Part shown: positions 5,178-6,179 of the stretch, in pieces | How the letters are laid out: each line of letters begins with the position of its first letter | How positions within the stretch are numbered: position 1 is the stretch's first letter | Source: an uncultured Lachnospiraceae bacterium | GTDB lineage: Bacteria > Bacillota > Clostridia > Lachnospirales > Lachnospiraceae | Direction: 5' to 3' | DNA: 6,179 nucleotides | NCBI GenBank assembly: GCA_902783765.1 | Contig: CACZSB010000069.1 | Coordinates: 1 to 6,179 of the forward strand | Notes under the pieces: generated by a model | What the model was told of the DNA's origin: nothing | What the model saw: the letters and a program-made list of their open reading frames with translations, nothing else | Databases searched by the model: none | Made by a program: the position numbers and the translations under genes

Positions 5178-6179
5178 ATGGCAACCATAGAAGAAATCAT
5201 CCGTGGAGAATCAAAGACGGTGGAGTTCAAGGAGGCGCTTCCAAAGAACTCTGCGAATTACACCAAAACCGTGGTGGCTTTCGCCAATACCCAGGGCGGC
5301 AAGCTGGTTTTTGGTGTGGTGGATGAAACACGGGAAATAGTGGGCATAGATGATTCCATCCTGTTTCAAACCATGGACAGCATAGCCAATGCTATTTCCG
5401 ACTCCTGCGAGCCGCAGCTGATTCCGGAAATTGAGCCCTGCACCGTCCAGGGAAAGACTGTTATCGTGGTGACTGTTTTCCCGGAGCCGCAACGGCCCTA
5501 TTATCTGAAATCTCAAGGGAAAGAGCAGGGGACCTATATCCGGGTGGGCGGCACCACCAGGCAGGCTTTTCCGGAGAAGATTAAAGAACTGGAGATGGAG
5601 GGGGCTAAAATCTCCTGGGATGAACTTAACTGCATAGGCTTCCCGGTCAAAGAGAATGCTGTCAAAAAGCTCTGCAAGGATATGAATGCCCGCCGTAAGG
5701 CGCTTCAGCATAGCAGAAATACAAGCGAGAAGCTTCCCACTGTGACCCGGACGAATCTGGAGAATTGGAAGATTCTCAAAAAGGCAAACGAAGGCTATCT
5801 GGCGTCCAATGCATTTGCCCTGCTGACATCGGATCATTTTCCATTTTCCAAAACGCAGTGCGCTGTTTTCAAGGGGACGGACCGGGCGGTTTTCCTGGAC
5901 AAGCGGGAATATGCGGGGCCTTTGTATGAACAGATTGACGAGGCTATACGCTTTGTGCTGCGGAATATCCGTTTGGGGGCTGTCATAGAAGGCGTCCAGC
6001 GGAAGGAGTCCTATGAGCTGCCTGTGGAGGCTATCCGGGAAATGATTGTCAATGCCCACTGTCACCGGAACTATCTGCACGAATCCTGCGTGCAGGTGGC
6101 GATTTATTATGACCGCCTGGAAGTTACCTCCCCCGGCGGCCTTTATAATGGAATGACCTTTGAGGAAGCCATGCGGGGG
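5178..6179 (+). CDS. AlbA_2 (Schlafen-type) DNA-binding / GHKL ATPase protein, 5' part
   Basis: The frame is open from the ATG at 5178 to the right edge (334 codons, no stop), so the C-terminus is missing. The first 130 residues match the AlbA_2 domain: GESKTVEFKEAL (10-21), VVAFANTQGGKLVFGVVD (32-49) and YIRVGGTT (120-127). After a spacer of about 150 residues, EAIREMIVNAHCHRNY (284-299) and EVTSPGGL (315-322) match the N-box and G-box of the HATPase_c_4 domain usual in this family, often labelled RecG-related ATP-binding protein. A winged-helix C-terminus is expected beyond the edge. Such proteins are thought to be DNA-binding transcriptional or defence-linked factors; the role here is unknown. 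GGGAGGG lies 7 nt before the ATG. GC-rich codons contrast with the cassette on its left, so it may belong to the host or to a different import. A long minus-strand frame at 5211-6080 is a shadow. Confidence 0.9.
   Translation, partial: MATIEEIIRGESKTVEFKEALPKNSANYTKTVVAFANTQGGKLVFGVVDETREIVGIDDSILFQTMDSIANAISDSCEPQLIPEIEPCTVQGKTVIVVTVFPEPQRPYYLKSQGKEQGTYIRVGGTTRQAFPEKIKELEMEGAKISWDELNCIGFPVKENAVKKLCKDMNARRKALQHSRNTSEKLPTVTRTNLENWKILKKANEGYLASNAFALLTSDHFPFSKTQCAVFKGTDRAVFLDKREYAGPLYEQIDEAIRFVLRNIRLGAVIEGVQRKESYELPVEAIREMIVNAHCHRNYLHESCVQVAIYYDRLEVTSPGGLYNGMTFEEAMRG

Noticed and set aside
5211..6080. 289-codon minus-strand open frame
   Set aside because: It lies opposite a plus-strand frame with clear AlbA_2 and GHKL motifs and a good ribosome site. 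The minus product has no recognisable motif and is a shadow of GC-rich codons.
1..6179. CRISPR array, tRNA, rRNA or insertion sequence
   Set aside because: No regularly spaced repeats, no tRNA-like cloverleaf or rRNA motif and no transposase frame were seen on reading both strands.

Overview
The window looks like a low-to-mid GC Firmicute chromosome, probably a clostridial gut-type bacterium (Lachnospiraceae/Oscillospiraceae-like). This rests on the strong GGAGG-type ribosome binding sites, the use of TTG and GTG starts behind them, and the kinds of proteins present. The genus cannot be fixed from the sequence.

Layout. (1) 1-69 is the AT-rich 3' tail of a gene that begins before the window. 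(2) 105-890 (+) encodes a ZIP-family metal transporter. It converges on a drug/metabolite (EamA) transporter at 911-1852 (-). Just upstream of the EamA gene, about 1845-1982 (-), lies a GC-rich stretch that reads as the decapitated 3' end of a former operon partner. (3) From about 1983 to 5177 the composition changes sharply: a sample line at 3241-3300 has 22/60 G+C, against 39/60 at 661-720 and 36/60 at 5401-5460. This AT-rich block carries a compact three-gene cassette. Reading left is an orphan 168-aa protein (1987-2493). Reading right is a 596-aa HsdM-like DNA methyltransferase fused to a single HsdS-like target-recognition domain (2720-4510), overlapped by 8 bp by a 177-aa protein of unknown function (4503-5036). 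(4) From 5178 to the right edge, GC-rich again, is the N-terminal 334 residues of an AlbA_2 (Schlafen-type) DNA-binding plus GHKL-ATPase protein, whose stop lies outside the window.

The cassette is the interesting part. The M-S fusion carries altered catalytic motifs (CEDG where C-G-T-G is usual, NYPF where NPPF/NPPY is usual). No restriction nuclease (HsdR) gene is visible, and two uncharacterised small proteins accompany it. The divergent genes share a 226-bp control region with a good sigma-A-type promoter for the methyltransferase, a TATAAT box for the leftward gene and a perfect dyad next to each promoter, which suggests regulated expression. The likely starts are a TTG (methyltransferase) and a GTG (168-aa protein), each behind a near-perfect Shine-Dalgarno sequence. 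The longest-ORF starts would be wrong; for the methyltransferase the longest ORF would even include its own promoter.

Functionally the cassette could be a divergent modification/epigenetic or defence module. That is inference from domain content and context only.
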